From Methylotenera_A sp040079935 (GTDB lineage Bacteria; Pseudomonadota; Gammaproteobacteria; Burkholderiales; Methylophilaceae), in assembly GCA_040079935.1 (NCBI GenBank), contig JBEBJI010000001.1:1-64000 (forward strand): a stretch of 64,000 nt of DNA. Reading direction: 5' to 3'. Shown here piece by piece: positions 17,721 to 25,615 of this stretch (its first letter is position 1; every line of letters begins with the position of its first letter). The notes under the pieces were generated by a model. That model was not told the origin of the DNA and searched no databases. It was given only the letters and a program-made list of their open reading frames with translations. The translations under genes and the position numbers were made by a program.

Positions 17721-18380
17721 TTAAACAGACGTGGGAATATACAATTTTTTACTTAATCTATCGGCAGTTGCAATAGACACTTCTTCAAAACGATAACGTT
17801 TATAGTCATACATGTCGCTAAATCCTGTCGCCTTAGCAAGTACTTGCCTAAAAAATTGAGACCTAGGGTTTGTTATTTTTGAAAATAGGCCGATTGTTGA
17901 AAGTTCATCAAAAGCATTAGCACAAAACAAATATTCATAACCATCTGCTAATAAAGGTATCTCAGCGATATTAGCTTGCGTCCATAACAGATTATCGGTT
18001 TCTTGTGTGGCAAGAGATTCAATATCCTTAGAAAACGGAACAACATGCAAATGCGCATGACTTACACCACAAGATGTAGCTGACTGATCTGCATTTGAAC
18101 CATGCTCAAAAATAACGCTTGAACCATATTCACTAGATATAACATCGTTAACAGTAGCTACAAAATTTAAAAAATCAGAATTTGTATAATCAATTGATAA
18201 GTTGAGCTTATGTATTTTAGAAAAAATTAAAGTCCAGCCAGGTATGAAGCCGCCGATTGAACTAATAGCAAAGTAGTTATCATTCTCTGCCAATATTCGA
18301 TCTGCAGGTGTCTCAAAATCGCCTGAAGCTAACAAGTTGCAGATTCTACAGCTTGTATGTTTCGACTGATTTAAATTCAT
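17721..18380 (-). CDS. HIT-family nucleotide hydrolase/transferase-like protein
   Basis: HIT proteins hydrolyse or transfer nucleoside monophosphates from dinucleotides and related substrates. This 219-residue protein carries the histidine triad HAHLHVV at residues 108-114, preceded by the usual strand (IFEHGS). A CxxC pair (C11, C14) near the N-terminus suggests zinc binding as in some HIT enzymes. The C-terminal 100 residues are an extension beyond the minimal fold. A GAAGGA lies nine bases before the ATG. It is the first gene of the cassette, with a GTACTTT/AAAGTAC inverted repeat 29 bases upstream. Confidence 0.7.
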   Translation of the reverse strand: MNLNQSKHTSCRICNLLASGDFETPADRILAENDNYFAISSIGGFIPGWTLIFSKIHKLNLSIDYTNSDFLNFVATVNDVISSEYGSSVIFEHGSNADQSATSCGVSHAHLHVVPFSKDIESLATQETDNLLWTQANIAEIPLLADGYEYLFCANAFDELSTIGLFSKITNPRSQFFRQVLAKATGFSDMYDYKRYRFEEVSIATADRLSKKLYIPTSV

Positions 18381-18408
18381 CTCGGGTAGTCCTTCATAAA
18401 ACTAAAAC

Positions 18409-18426
18409 GTACTTTGAATAAAGTAC
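18409..18426. promoter_or_regulatory. operator-like inverted repeat upstream of the HIT gene
   Basis: GTACTTTGAATAAAGTAC is a perfect 7-bp inverted repeat around GAAT, centred about 38 bases upstream of the first gene of the cassette. The same half-sites occur at 14425-14446 in front of the second transcription unit. The position fits an operator overlapping a promoter; no matching regulator is identified. Confidence 0.45.
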
Positions 18427-18729
18427 CAATAGGCTATGTATAAATAATTGCTCTAACATTATTATTTAATAGTTATCTATAGTAAAGAGCTAGGCTAACA
18501 TAATATATAGAATGAAGTTAATTAATACTAGTTTAGCAGTGTAAAAAATAGATTCTACTTTAGCTACTTACTAAATTAAAAGATAGCTCAACGGCGTAGT
18601 CATACTACGGCCAGATATAGTAATGTGATTAACTATAAGTCATTGTAATTTAACGAAATGTTATTTACAGAGGTGTGAAGTTAAGAATTGAGGCATAAAT
18701 TAAGAATTTTAATTCGTTTTTCTTAACAA
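18427..18729. other. AT-rich gap without a gene
   Basis: No open frame with a credible start or ribosome site is visible on either strand. The stretch is strongly AT-rich and probably holds the promoter of the minus-strand cassette. I see no recognisable repeat here before the direct repeat starting at 18730. Confidence 0.5.
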
Positions 18730-18972
18730 ATGAGCCGCGATTTTCGTTATTAAAATCGGTATTAAATACTTCTAAATGGTGGTTGATGTATCAGCCTCAT
18801 CAAATACTGGGGCAAGCCTTGCGGCGATGGGTGTGTTTAATTGGTGCGAGGTTTTGGCAGCACTTAAATTGACCCATTTTGAGTACTCAAGATTAATATT
18901 TACCTATTTGTCTGACAAATCTCGGCAACTTGCCTATCCTGCATTAGGTAGGTAACTTAGTATGTACTAAAT
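18730..18972. repeat. right copy of the imperfect direct repeat flanking the cargo cassette
   Basis: This copy pairs with 11619-11845 in the same orientation. It has the hairpin GGTTGATGTATCAGCC (18781-18796), the GGTTTTGGCAGCACTT and TCAAGATTAAT blocks, and the terminal TTAGTATGTACTAA (18957-18970). An extra stretch of about 30 bases near 18914-18943 is absent from the left copy. It ends 149 bases before the toxin-antitoxin operon, so it may also contain that operon's promoter. Confidence 0.8.
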
Positions 18973-19121
18973 CTGCATGCATATGGCTAGCAAACGTTTA
19001 CTTTCAAGCAGCTTAGCCAGAATTAAATACAAAGTTTTGAGAAAATTGCTGCATAATAATCGTATTTGGACGCCTTTAAGATTAGGCTTCGCCAAATTTA
19101 AACTATATCGAATTATTAACT

Positions 19122-20273
19122 ATGACAAGAATTGCTATTAGCTCCGACATGCTGCGCTGGGCGCGAGATCGCGCACGGCTAGATGTATTCGCGCTTGAGG
19201 CAAAGTTTCCCAAGCTGGCAGACTGGGAAGCTGGAAATGTACAACCTACGCTCAAGCAGTTGGAAGACTATGCTCAGACCACCCATGCACCGATAGGCTA
19301 TTTTTTCTTAGCACAGCCTCCTGTTGAGCAAGTCCCGATTCCTGATTTTCGCACCATAGCAAACCGTGTGGTTTCCAGCCCTAGCCCGAATCTGTTAGAT
19401 ACGATTTATGCATGCCAAGAAAGGCAGGCGTGGTATCGCGATTTTGTGCAGGTGAATGGTGAATCTGCGTTACCCTTTTTGGGAGCGTTAAGCACGGTTG
19501 TTACTCCTATGCAAGCGGCAGCACAAATACGCACTGCGCTTGAATTTGATGTGGATGCAAGGCGTGATTGCCGCACATGGACTGAGGCTTTGCGATTGTT
19601 TATCGAGCAAGCTGAGAGACTTGGTGTGATGGTGATGGTGAGTGGTGTAGTACTTAATAACAATTATAGGCATCTTGATCCGCAAGAGTTTCGAGGTTTT
19701 GCGCTAGTTGATGCGCTTGCGCCTTTGGTGTTTATCAATGGGGCGGATAGCAAAGCAGCACAGATGTTTACACTTGCACACGAGTTGGCGCATCTCTGGC
19801 TTGGGCAATCTGCGCTTTCAGATGTCAGTGCTGGTGAGGTTTCTGATAATGCCATTGAAACATGGTGTAATCAGGTAGCGGCTGAATTGTTAGTACCTAT
19901 GTCTATTTTTGTTGCTGAACTCCAACAAGGTGAAGCAATCGCTAATACATTATCTCGCCTTGCTCGCCGCTTTAAGGTGAGTACGCTAGTGATATTACGT
20001 AGGTTGTTAGATGCTGGGGTATTGAGTCGTGGTGATTTCTTTAATGCATATCGTGATGAGTTAGACCGATTGCGTAGCCTTGATGCAGGTGGTTCTGGCG
20101 GAGGTGATTTCTATCGCACGACGGCAGCTCGTGTGAGCAAGCGTTTTGCACGCGCTTTAGTAGAAAGTACACTGGAAGGGCGTACCTTGTATCGGGATGC
20201 GTTTCGTATGCTGGGGATTGCTAAAACCAGTACGTTTAATGAATTCGGGCGTAGCCTGAACTTTGCCATTTAA
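19122..20273 (+). CDS. ImmA/IrrE-family metallopeptidase-like antitoxin with N-terminal HTH
   Basis: The 383-residue protein begins with an XRE-like helix-turn-helix region (residues 5-55, with LADWEAGNVQPTLKQLEDYA). It contains a zinc-metallopeptidase motif HELAH at 220-224 in the ImmA/IrrE context TLAHELAHLWLG. Such proteins often pair with DUF4411 PIN-like toxins and act as antitoxin and regulator. The next gene starts on the last base of this stop codon (TAATG). No strong ribosome site precedes the ATG. The pair lies just inside the right end of element 1, where addiction modules stabilise integrated elements. Confidence 0.82.
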   Translation: MTRIAISSDMLRWARDRARLDVFALEAKFPKLADWEAGNVQPTLKQLEDYAQTTHAPIGYFFLAQPPVEQVPIPDFRTIANRVVSSPSPNLLDTIYACQERQAWYRDFVQVNGESALPFLGALSTVVTPMQAAAQIRTALEFDVDARRDCRTWTEALRLFIEQAERLGVMVMVSGVVLNNNYRHLDPQEFRGFALVDALAPLVFINGADSKAAQMFTLAHELAHLWLGQSALSDVSAGEVSDNAIETWCNQVAAELLVPMSIFVAELQQGEAIANTLSRLARRFKVSTLVILRRLLDAGVLSRGDFFNAYRDELDRLRSLDAGGSGGGDFYRTTAARVSKRFARALVESTLEGRTLYRDAFRMLGIAKTSTFNEFGRSLNFAI

Positions 20274-20764
20274 TGTCTTACCTACTCGACGCTAACATTT
20301 TTATTCAGGCTAAAAACCTGCAATACGGGTTTGATTTTTGCCCAGCGTTTTGGGATTGGCTTGTATCAAGTCACGCGCTTGGCAAAGTATTTAGCATTCA
20401 GCAAGTGGGAGATGAGTTGTTGTCAGGTGGCGATGAGCTATCGGATTGGGCTTCTGATCGAGGAGCAAGTTTCTTTCTACCGCCTGATGCGTTAGTTTTA
20501 CCTACCTTGCCGCGCGTGAGCACCTGGGCAACTGGACAGAATTATGAACCCGCCGCAGTGAATACATTTTTACAAGTGGCTGATTATTGGTTAGTGGCGC
20601 ATGCGTTAGCGCATGGGCATACGGTGGTTACCCATGAAGTCGCTGCATCATCAACCAAAAGAATCAAAATTCCCAATGCGTGTATAGGGCTAGGTGTGAA
20701 ATTTATGTCGCCCTACCAGATGCTACGACATGAAAAAGCCAAATTTATTCTTGAGCTTAATTGA
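20273..20764 (+). CDS. DUF4411 PIN-like toxin
   Basis: The 163-residue protein starts SYLLDANIFIQAKN and continues CPAFWDWL and VGDELLSGGDELSDWA, which are the DUF4411 signatures. The early aspartate (D6) and later acidic residues fit a PIN-type ribonuclease site. It is translationally coupled to the ImmA/IrrE gene, the known arrangement for this toxin-antitoxin class. It ends 134 bases before the att fragment at 20898. Confidence 0.82.
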   Translation: MSYLLDANIFIQAKNLQYGFDFCPAFWDWLVSSHALGKVFSIQQVGDELLSGGDELSDWASDRGASFFLPPDALVLPTLPRVSTWATGQNYEPAAVNTFLQVADYWLVAHALAHGHTVVTHEVAASSTKRIKIPNACIGLGVKFMSPYQMLRHEKAKFILELN

Positions 20765-20897
20765 ATTTTTGGAAATTTGTTGTTCCGCAAAAATAGAAAG
20801 AGTCGCGTGCTTGCTGGGTGTAAAACGAGTTAAGTGCGAGATTTTGAGGAACTGAAATAGCCTTGCAAGCCAATTCAATGCTGGATATTGGGTATGG

Positions 20898-20943
20898 ACT
20901 TTTAATCCGTTTGTCGTGGGTTCGATCCCCGCACGCCCTACCA
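20898..20943 (+). repeat. att site 1: 46-bp 3' fragment of tRNA-Lys(TTT)
   Basis: The fragment runs from the anticodon loop (CTTTTAA) through the T-arm to the CCA end. No 5' half is present upstream, so it is not a functional tRNA. The identical 46 bases recur at 33990-34035 and 38523-38568. Copies 1 and 2 also share the next 16 or so bases (ATATCCAAGCGGTTTA). This is the signature of integration into a tRNA 3' end and marks the right end of the conjugative element. Confidence 0.88.
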
Positions 20944-20949
20944 ATATCC

Positions 20950-20986
20950 AAGCGGTTTAGAGTGAAACACCTCTAAGCCGCTTTTT
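20950..20986 (+). terminator. rho-independent terminator behind att site 1
   Basis: AAGCGGTTTAGAG (20950-20962) pairs with CTCTAAGCCGCTT (20971-20983), with one G-U pair, and is followed by a T-run. It lies seven bases behind the tRNA 3' end. If element 2 were the only insertion, this hairpin would terminate the restored tRNA transcript. Confidence 0.75.
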
Positions 20987-21063
20987 CATTAGCGTGACAA
21001 TATTCAGTCACGACCCAACTAGGATACTCTGCCTGTATGTGGCTTCTCTTAGCGCAATCTATT

Positions 21064-21738
21064 TCACTCGAAAGTACGCAACCCAGCGACATTGGTGATT
21101 ACGATTTCTTTACCGTTTACTTCAATTAGCCCAGCATTATGCAGTCTAAGCATGACGCGTGAGAGCGTTTCTGGCGTAATATTGAGCATAGAAGCAATCG
21201 TAAGTTTATTGGCTGGCAGTTGCACCCGTTCTGGATTTGGTGAATCTGTACTAATTTGCAGTAAATAGCCAATCAACCGTTGCGTACTATTTTGCAATGA
21301 AATAGATTCAATATCATTGACTAGTTGGCGATTGCGTGCAGAAATTCCAGCTAACATACGCCTAACTACGGTCACGTCATTATCCAGAATATTAAAAATC
21401 GCCTCCCTTGTAATTAAAAGCACTTTAGCGTCCATCGTTGCTTGCGCATAAATTGGGAATGAGCGCTCCAAAAATAGTACAGCCTCACCAAAACTCTGCC
21501 CTGGCTGTATAAGACCAATCACTTTTTCATCACCTTGTGGGGAGATTACGCCAAGCTTTATCTGGCCTTCCAGTAATAAATAAAAACCGTGAGCTCGATC
21601 TCCGCGATTAAATAAGGTGTTTCCGCGCGGCACATCAATCAGTCTAGTACCATTAGTCAGATGTTCAATCTGGGCTGGTTGAAGCTCAGAGAACATATAG
21701 AACTCTGATAGCCGATGGGCAATCAATGATTTATCCAT
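21064..21738 (-). CDS. dnr: Crp/Fnr-family regulator of denitrification (Dnr/NnrR type)
   Basis: The 224-residue protein has an N-terminal cyclic-nucleotide-binding-like domain (GNTLFNRGDRAHGFYLLLEG, then GQSFGEAVLFL) and a C-terminal Crp-type helix-turn-helix (LTIASMLNITPETLSRVMLR). It lacks the N-terminal cysteine cluster of Fnr, which fits the Dnr/NnrR group that responds to NO. GGGAG lies seven to eight bases before the ATG at 21738; the frame extends one TTG codon further. It is divergent from norC, and TTGAT-N4-ATCAA boxes stand before the nor and nir genes, so it probably controls them. Confidence 0.85.
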   Translation of the reverse strand: MDKSLIAHRLSEFYMFSELQPAQIEHLTNGTRLIDVPRGNTLFNRGDRAHGFYLLLEGQIKLGVISPQGDEKVIGLIQPGQSFGEAVLFLERSFPIYAQATMDAKVLLITREAIFNILDNDVTVVRRMLAGISARNRQLVNDIESISLQNSTQRLIGYLLQISTDSPNPERVQLPANKLTIASMLNITPETLSRVMLRLHNAGLIEVNGKEIVITNVAGLRTFE

Positions 21739-21800
21739 CAATACTCTCCCTAATTTTTTGTATTAAGACATTGTGTACTAATCTACTCAACTTTCAAAAC

Positions 21801-21814
21801 TTGATTCGAATCAA
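21801..21814. promoter_or_regulatory. FNR/Dnr box upstream of norC
   Basis: TTGATTCGAATCAA is a perfect match to TTGAT-N4-ATCAA. Its centre is about 79 bases before the norC start, which would suit a class II promoter with a roughly 40-base leader. It also lies between norC and the divergent regulator, so it may serve both. Confidence 0.8.
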
Positions 21815-21886
21815 GAATTGTAATCTAGACGTCTGTTACATTAACTTCTGAATTTTTATCCACTCTTTATTCAGAGGAGCAATGTT

Positions 21887-22312
21887 ATGAGCGCAACATT
21901 TACCAAATCGATGGCGCGAAATGTTTTTTATGGTGGAGGGGTATTCTTCTTCTTGCTTTTCCTTGCACTTACCTTCGACACTATGAAAGCCCTTCCTAAA
22001 CGCGATAATAGTCAAAACATTACGCCTGCTGTAGCACACGGAAAAAAATTGTGGGAGACCAACAACTGTATTGGTTGCCATACTTTATTAGGTGAAGGCG
22101 CTTACTTCGCACCAGAATTAGGCAATGTCTACGTACGTCGCGGGCCAGCCTTTATCAAGGCGTGGATTAAAGGGCAGCCAACTGGAGTTCCAGGGCGTCG
22201 CCAAATGCCACAATTTAACCTATCTGATATGGATATTGATGATTTGATTGCGTTCCTCAAATACGCCTCAGAAATCAACACTAATAAGTGGCCGCCAAAC
22301 ATTGAAGGCTAA
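21887..22312 (+). CDS. norC: nitric oxide reductase cytochrome c subunit NorC
   Basis: NorC feeds electrons to NorB for reduction of NO to N2O. The 141-residue protein has an N-terminal membrane anchor (about residues 12-32) and one c-type haem site CIGCH at 61-65. GAYFAPELGNV follows, typical of NorC. GAGG precedes the ATG closely. It is 28 bases upstream of norB and forms the cNor complex with it. Confidence 0.95.
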   Translation: MSATFTKSMARNVFYGGGVFFFLLFLALTFDTMKALPKRDNSQNITPAVAHGKKLWETNNCIGCHTLLGEGAYFAPELGNVYVRRGPAFIKAWIKGQPTGVPGRRQMPQFNLSDMDIDDLIAFLKYASEINTNKWPPNIEG

Positions 22313-22340
22313 TCCGCCATTAACTCAGGAGATTTTTAGA

Positions 22341-23717
22341 ATGAAATACACATCTCAAGCAGTGGCGAAGCCTTATTTCATCGCTGCAATTGCATTATTC
22401 TTAGGTCAAATTCTGTTTGGTCTAATCATGGGTTTACAGTATGTGGTCGGGGATTTTTTATTTCCTGCCATTCCTTTTAACGTTGCGCGGATGGTACATA
22501 CCAACCTGCTGATTGTGTGGTTGCTGTTTGGTTTTATGGGGGCATCGTATTATCTGATCCCAGAAGAATCTGAAACCGAACTGTTTAGTCCAAAGTTGGC
22601 TATTCTTACCTTTTGGATTTTCTTGGTTGCAGGTGCTGTAACTGTACTAGGCTATTTGCTTGTACCTTACGCTTCATTAGCGAAATGGACAGGTAACGAC
22701 CTACTTAATACCATGGGGCGCGAGTTCCTTGAGCAGCCACTTCCTACCAAAGTAGGTATTGTGTTGGTTGCGCTGTCCTGGCTGTTTAATATCACCATGA
22801 CAATGCTAAAAGGGCGCAAAACTGCAATCAGTTTGGTATTAACGCTTGGCATGCTTGGTTTAGCGGTGTTCTTTTTGTTTTCGTTCTACAACCCAGTCAA
22901 TTTAGTAAAAGATAAATATTACTGGTGGTGGGTAGTGCATCTTTGGGTTGAAGGTGTATGGGAGCTGATTTTAGGTGCAATGCTAGCTTTCGTCTTGATT
23001 AAAGTAACAGGTGTTGATCGTGAAGTAATCGAAAAATGGTTATACGTGATTATTACTATGACTTTGGTTACTGGAATTATCGGTACAGGTCACCATTACT
23101 ACTGGATTGGTACGCCTGTATACTGGCAATGGTGGGGATCAATCTTTTCTGCGCTAGAGCCAATTCCGTTCTTTATGATGACGATATTTGCATTCAACAT
23201 GGTGAATAAGCGTCGTCGTGAGCATCCAAATAAAGCAGCAGTTCTTTGGGCGCTTGGCACAAGTGTTGTGGCTTTTCTGGGTGCTGGGGTATGGGGTTTC
23301 TTACATACACTCGCACCAATCAATTACTATGCACACGGCACACAATTGACGGCAGCACATGGTCACTTAGCATTCTATGGGGCATATGCATTAGTTGTTT
23401 TGACAATGATTTCTTATGCAATGCCTGTACTGCGTGGACGTGCAGCAAACCCTGAAAAGGCACAAGTTATGGAGATGTGGTCATTCTGGTTAATGACTGT
23501 ATCCATGTTCTTTATCGCATTGCTTCTAACAGGTGCAGGTTTCGTACAAATCTGGTTACAACGTATATCAGCTACACCAATGAGCTTTATGGCAGTGCAA
23601 GACTCAATAGCAATATTTTACTGGGCGCGTGAAGGTGCTGGTTTAGTATTTCTTATTGGACTGTTGCTTTACATTGGCAGCTTTTTTGTGAAAGGTGAAA
23701 GCAAAGCTTTTGAGTAG
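22341..23717 (+). CDS. norB: nitric oxide reductase catalytic subunit NorB (cNor)
   Basis: NorB is the membrane-embedded haem b/haem b3-FeB subunit that reduces NO to N2O. The 458-residue protein has about twelve hydrophobic helices and the expected histidine-rich motifs: RMVHTNLLIVWLLFG, WWVVHLWVEGVWELI, TGHHYYWIG and the AAHGHLAFYG segment. The ATG at 22341 has AGGAGA eight bases upstream, so the open frame back to 22248 inside norC is not used. A strong hairpin terminator follows. The length fits the short, cytochrome-c-dependent form. Confidence 0.95.
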   Translation: MKYTSQAVAKPYFIAAIALFLGQILFGLIMGLQYVVGDFLFPAIPFNVARMVHTNLLIVWLLFGFMGASYYLIPEESETELFSPKLAILTFWIFLVAGAVTVLGYLLVPYASLAKWTGNDLLNTMGREFLEQPLPTKVGIVLVALSWLFNITMTMLKGRKTAISLVLTLGMLGLAVFFLFSFYNPVNLVKDKYYWWWVVHLWVEGVWELILGAMLAFVLIKVTGVDREVIEKWLYVIITMTLVTGIIGTGHHYYWIGTPVYWQWWGSIFSALEPIPFFMMTIFAFNMVNKRRREHPNKAAVLWALGTSVVAFLGAGVWGFLHTLAPINYYAHGTQLTAAHGHLAFYGAYALVVLTMISYAMPVLRGRAANPEKAQVMEMWSFWLMTVSMFFIALLLTGAGFVQIWLQRISATPMSFMAVQDSIAIFYWAREGAGLVFLIGLLLYIGSFFVKGESKAFE

Positions 23718-23735
23718 TTAATCAAAAGTGAAATA

Positions 23736-23765
23736 TAAAAAGAGGAGTTTTAGCTCCTCTTTTTC
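23736..23765 (+). terminator. rho-independent terminator after norB
   Basis: GAGGAG (23742-23747) and CTCCTC (23754-23759) flank a six-base loop; an A-run upstream and a T-run downstream complete the hairpin. It separates norCB from norEFQD, which has its own FNR box. Confidence 0.85.
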
Positions 23766-23790
23766 ATTTGGGTCAAGTGAGTTTTGCAAC

Positions 23791-23804
23791 TTGATTTGCA
23801 TCAA
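23791..23804. promoter_or_regulatory. FNR/Dnr box upstream of norE
   Basis: TTGATTTGCATCAA matches the TTGAT-N4-ATCAA consensus exactly and lies 82 bases before norE, almost the same distance as the norC box from norC. It should give norEFQD a separate promoter responding to the same regulator. Confidence 0.75.
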
Positions 23805-23885
23805 TGAAACAATCGTAGCCAAAGCGCACCATGCCTGCCATATTGCAACAAAAATCAATCAAAGCTATTTTAGTATCGGAATTAA

Positions 23886-24467
23886 ATGAGCGAGTTTAGC
23901 AATACTATTAAACAAGACGATCTTCCGGGTGATTTTGCCATTTGGATTTTCATTTTTGCAGAGATGCTAGCATTTGGTGTGCTATTTGTCGCGTATGCGT
24001 TTACACGTGCTCAGAATGTTGAACTGTTTAATGTATCGCAACTGACATTAAGTCGCACTTCTGGTGCAATCAATACGCTGGTATTGATAACCAGTAGCTA
24101 TTTTGTGGTGCGAGGTGTTGCTGCCATTAAGCATGGCATGAAAAATCAATGCGCGCGTTGGCTGTCGGGTGCATTTTTACTTGGCGGCGTCTTTGTTGGC
24201 ATTAAAATGGTGGAGTTTCACGCCAAGTTTGCAGCTGACATCACCATGAGTACTAACAATTTTTATATGTTTTACTTGTCACTGACATTTTTTCATTTTA
24301 TGCATGTGCTGATGGGTATGGTCATACTTGCTGTCATTATTATGAAGGCTAAACGTGGCGGATACAGTGCGCAAGACTATGTTGGTGTTGAAACTGGCGC
24401 CTCGTTTTGGCACATGGTGGATTTTTTATGGATTATCTTATTCCTGCTGGTTTATATTATTCGCTAG
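23886..24467 (+). CDS. norE: NorE: cytochrome c oxidase subunit III-like accessory protein
   Basis: The 193-residue protein has about five membrane helices and belongs to the haem-copper oxidase subunit III family: LPGDFAIWIFIFAEMLAFG at the start, FFHFMHVLMGM in the middle and the terminal ASFWHMVDFLWIILF. In nor clusters this protein is NorE, which is thought to aid assembly or stability of NO reductase. It is followed seven bases later by norF. Confidence 0.88.
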   Translation: MSEFSNTIKQDDLPGDFAIWIFIFAEMLAFGVLFVAYAFTRAQNVELFNVSQLTLSRTSGAINTLVLITSSYFVVRGVAAIKHGMKNQCARWLSGAFLLGGVFVGIKMVEFHAKFAADITMSTNNFYMFYLSLTFFHFMHVLMGMVILAVIIMKAKRGGYSAQDYVGVETGASFWHMVDFLWIILFLLVYIIR

Positions 24468-24474
24468 GACTATG

Positions 24475-24753
24475 ATGAATAACACTAAACCACCATCAAA
24501 CTTATTTTTTACAATCATTTGGCTAGCACTAGTTGCGTTGACCGTCATGACTTTTAGCTTAGGTGAAGCGGGCATGTCGGGCAAAGGTGTCATGCTTACA
24601 TTGTTAGCGATTACTATGATTAAAAGTCAACTGGTAGCCAACTATTTTATGGGACTGCGTAAGACTAAGTTTTTGTGGCGCGCCATGATGTTTGGCTATT
24701 TTGTCATTGTTGGTGGCTTAATTGCAGTCGCCTATTTAATAGGCCTTAAATAA
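24475..24753 (+). CDS. norF: NorF-like small membrane protein
   Basis: The 92-residue product has three hydrophobic segments and resembles NorF and the cytochrome c oxidase subunit IV family (ALTVMTFSLGEAG; LTLLAITMIKSQLVANYFMG). The ATG at 24475 is best placed after AGGA at 24466-24469; 24472 is a possible alternative. The neighbours norE and norQ support the call. Confidence 0.8.
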   Translation: MNNTKPPSNLFFTIIWLALVALTVMTFSLGEAGMSGKGVMLTLLAITMIKSQLVANYFMGLRKTKFLWRAMMFGYFVIVGGLIAVAYLIGLK

Positions 24754-24807
24754 GAATCAACGAAAATATTTCAATTGCAACCAATTAAAAGTAACACTGG
24801 GAATATT

Positions 24808-25590
24808 ATGGAAAAATTACCTTTTTATCAATCGCATGGCAGCGAAGTCGAACTTTTCGAGCGTGCATGGCGTAACAAACTGCCATTGCTAATTAAAGGG
24901 CCTACAGGTTGTGGTAAAACACGTTTTGTAGCACATATGGCGGCAAAGCTAGGCTTGCCACTTCATACTGTGGCTTGCCATGACGACCTTACTGCCGCTG
25001 ACTTGGTTGGTCGCCATCTGATTGTTGATGGGCAAACTGTGTGGAGCGACGGGCCATTAACACGCGCAGTGCGTGAGGGCGGTATTTGCTATTTGGATGA
25101 AGTGGTTGAAGCACGAAAGGACACAACCGTTGCTTTGCATCCGCTGGCTGATGATAGGCGCATATTACCAATAGACCGTACTGGTGAAATTTTGGCCGCG
25201 CCACCGTCTTTCATGCTGGTAGTGTCCTACAACCCAGGTTATCAGAACTTTCTAAAAGGCATGAAGCCATCTACTAGGCAGCGCTTTATCTCACTCGCGT
25301 TTGATTTTCCTTCAGCAGCACAGGAAGAAGCAATTCTCATTGGCGAAACAGGTATTGATGCAATGCTGGCGAAACGTTTGGTTTCTATTGCCAATGCCTT
25401 TCGTGCATTGAAGGACCATGATTTGGAAGAGGTCGCGAGTACGCGCTTGTTGGTATATGCTGCCACCCTGATTAAAGATGGCTGTGAGCCAGCACTGGCT
25501 TGCCGCGCAGCTTTAGTTGAAACCTTGACGGATGACCCAGATACAGCCGTGGCACTGCGCGAAGTGATTGATGCAACGTTTGGCCTATAA
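24808..25590 (+). CDS. norQ: NorQ: MoxR-type AAA ATPase for NO reductase maturation
   Basis: NorQ, together with NorD, is needed to activate NO reductase, probably by inserting the non-haem iron. The 260-residue protein has Walker A GPTGCGKT at 31-38, Walker B GGICYLDEV and FMLVVSYNPGYQ, all of the NirQ/NorQ/CbbQ group. The ATG at 24808 has GGGA seven bases upstream and is chosen over the open extension to 24775. norD follows after 25 bases. Confidence 0.92.
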   Translation: MEKLPFYQSHGSEVELFERAWRNKLPLLIKGPTGCGKTRFVAHMAAKLGLPLHTVACHDDLTAADLVGRHLIVDGQTVWSDGPLTRAVREGGICYLDEVVEARKDTTVALHPLADDRRILPIDRTGEILAAPPSFMLVVSYNPGYQNFLKGMKPSTRQRFISLAFDFPSAAQEEAILIGETGIDAMLAKRLVSIANAFRALKDHDLEEVASTRLLVYAATLIKDGCEPALACRAALVETLTDDPDTAVALREVIDATFGL

Positions 25591-25615
25591 ATGCATTTTG
25601 TAGAACCATACTAAC

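Noticed and set aside
20757..20951. Minus-strand frames across att site 1
   Set aside because: They read through the tRNA fragment on the wrong strand; open only because the region is short.
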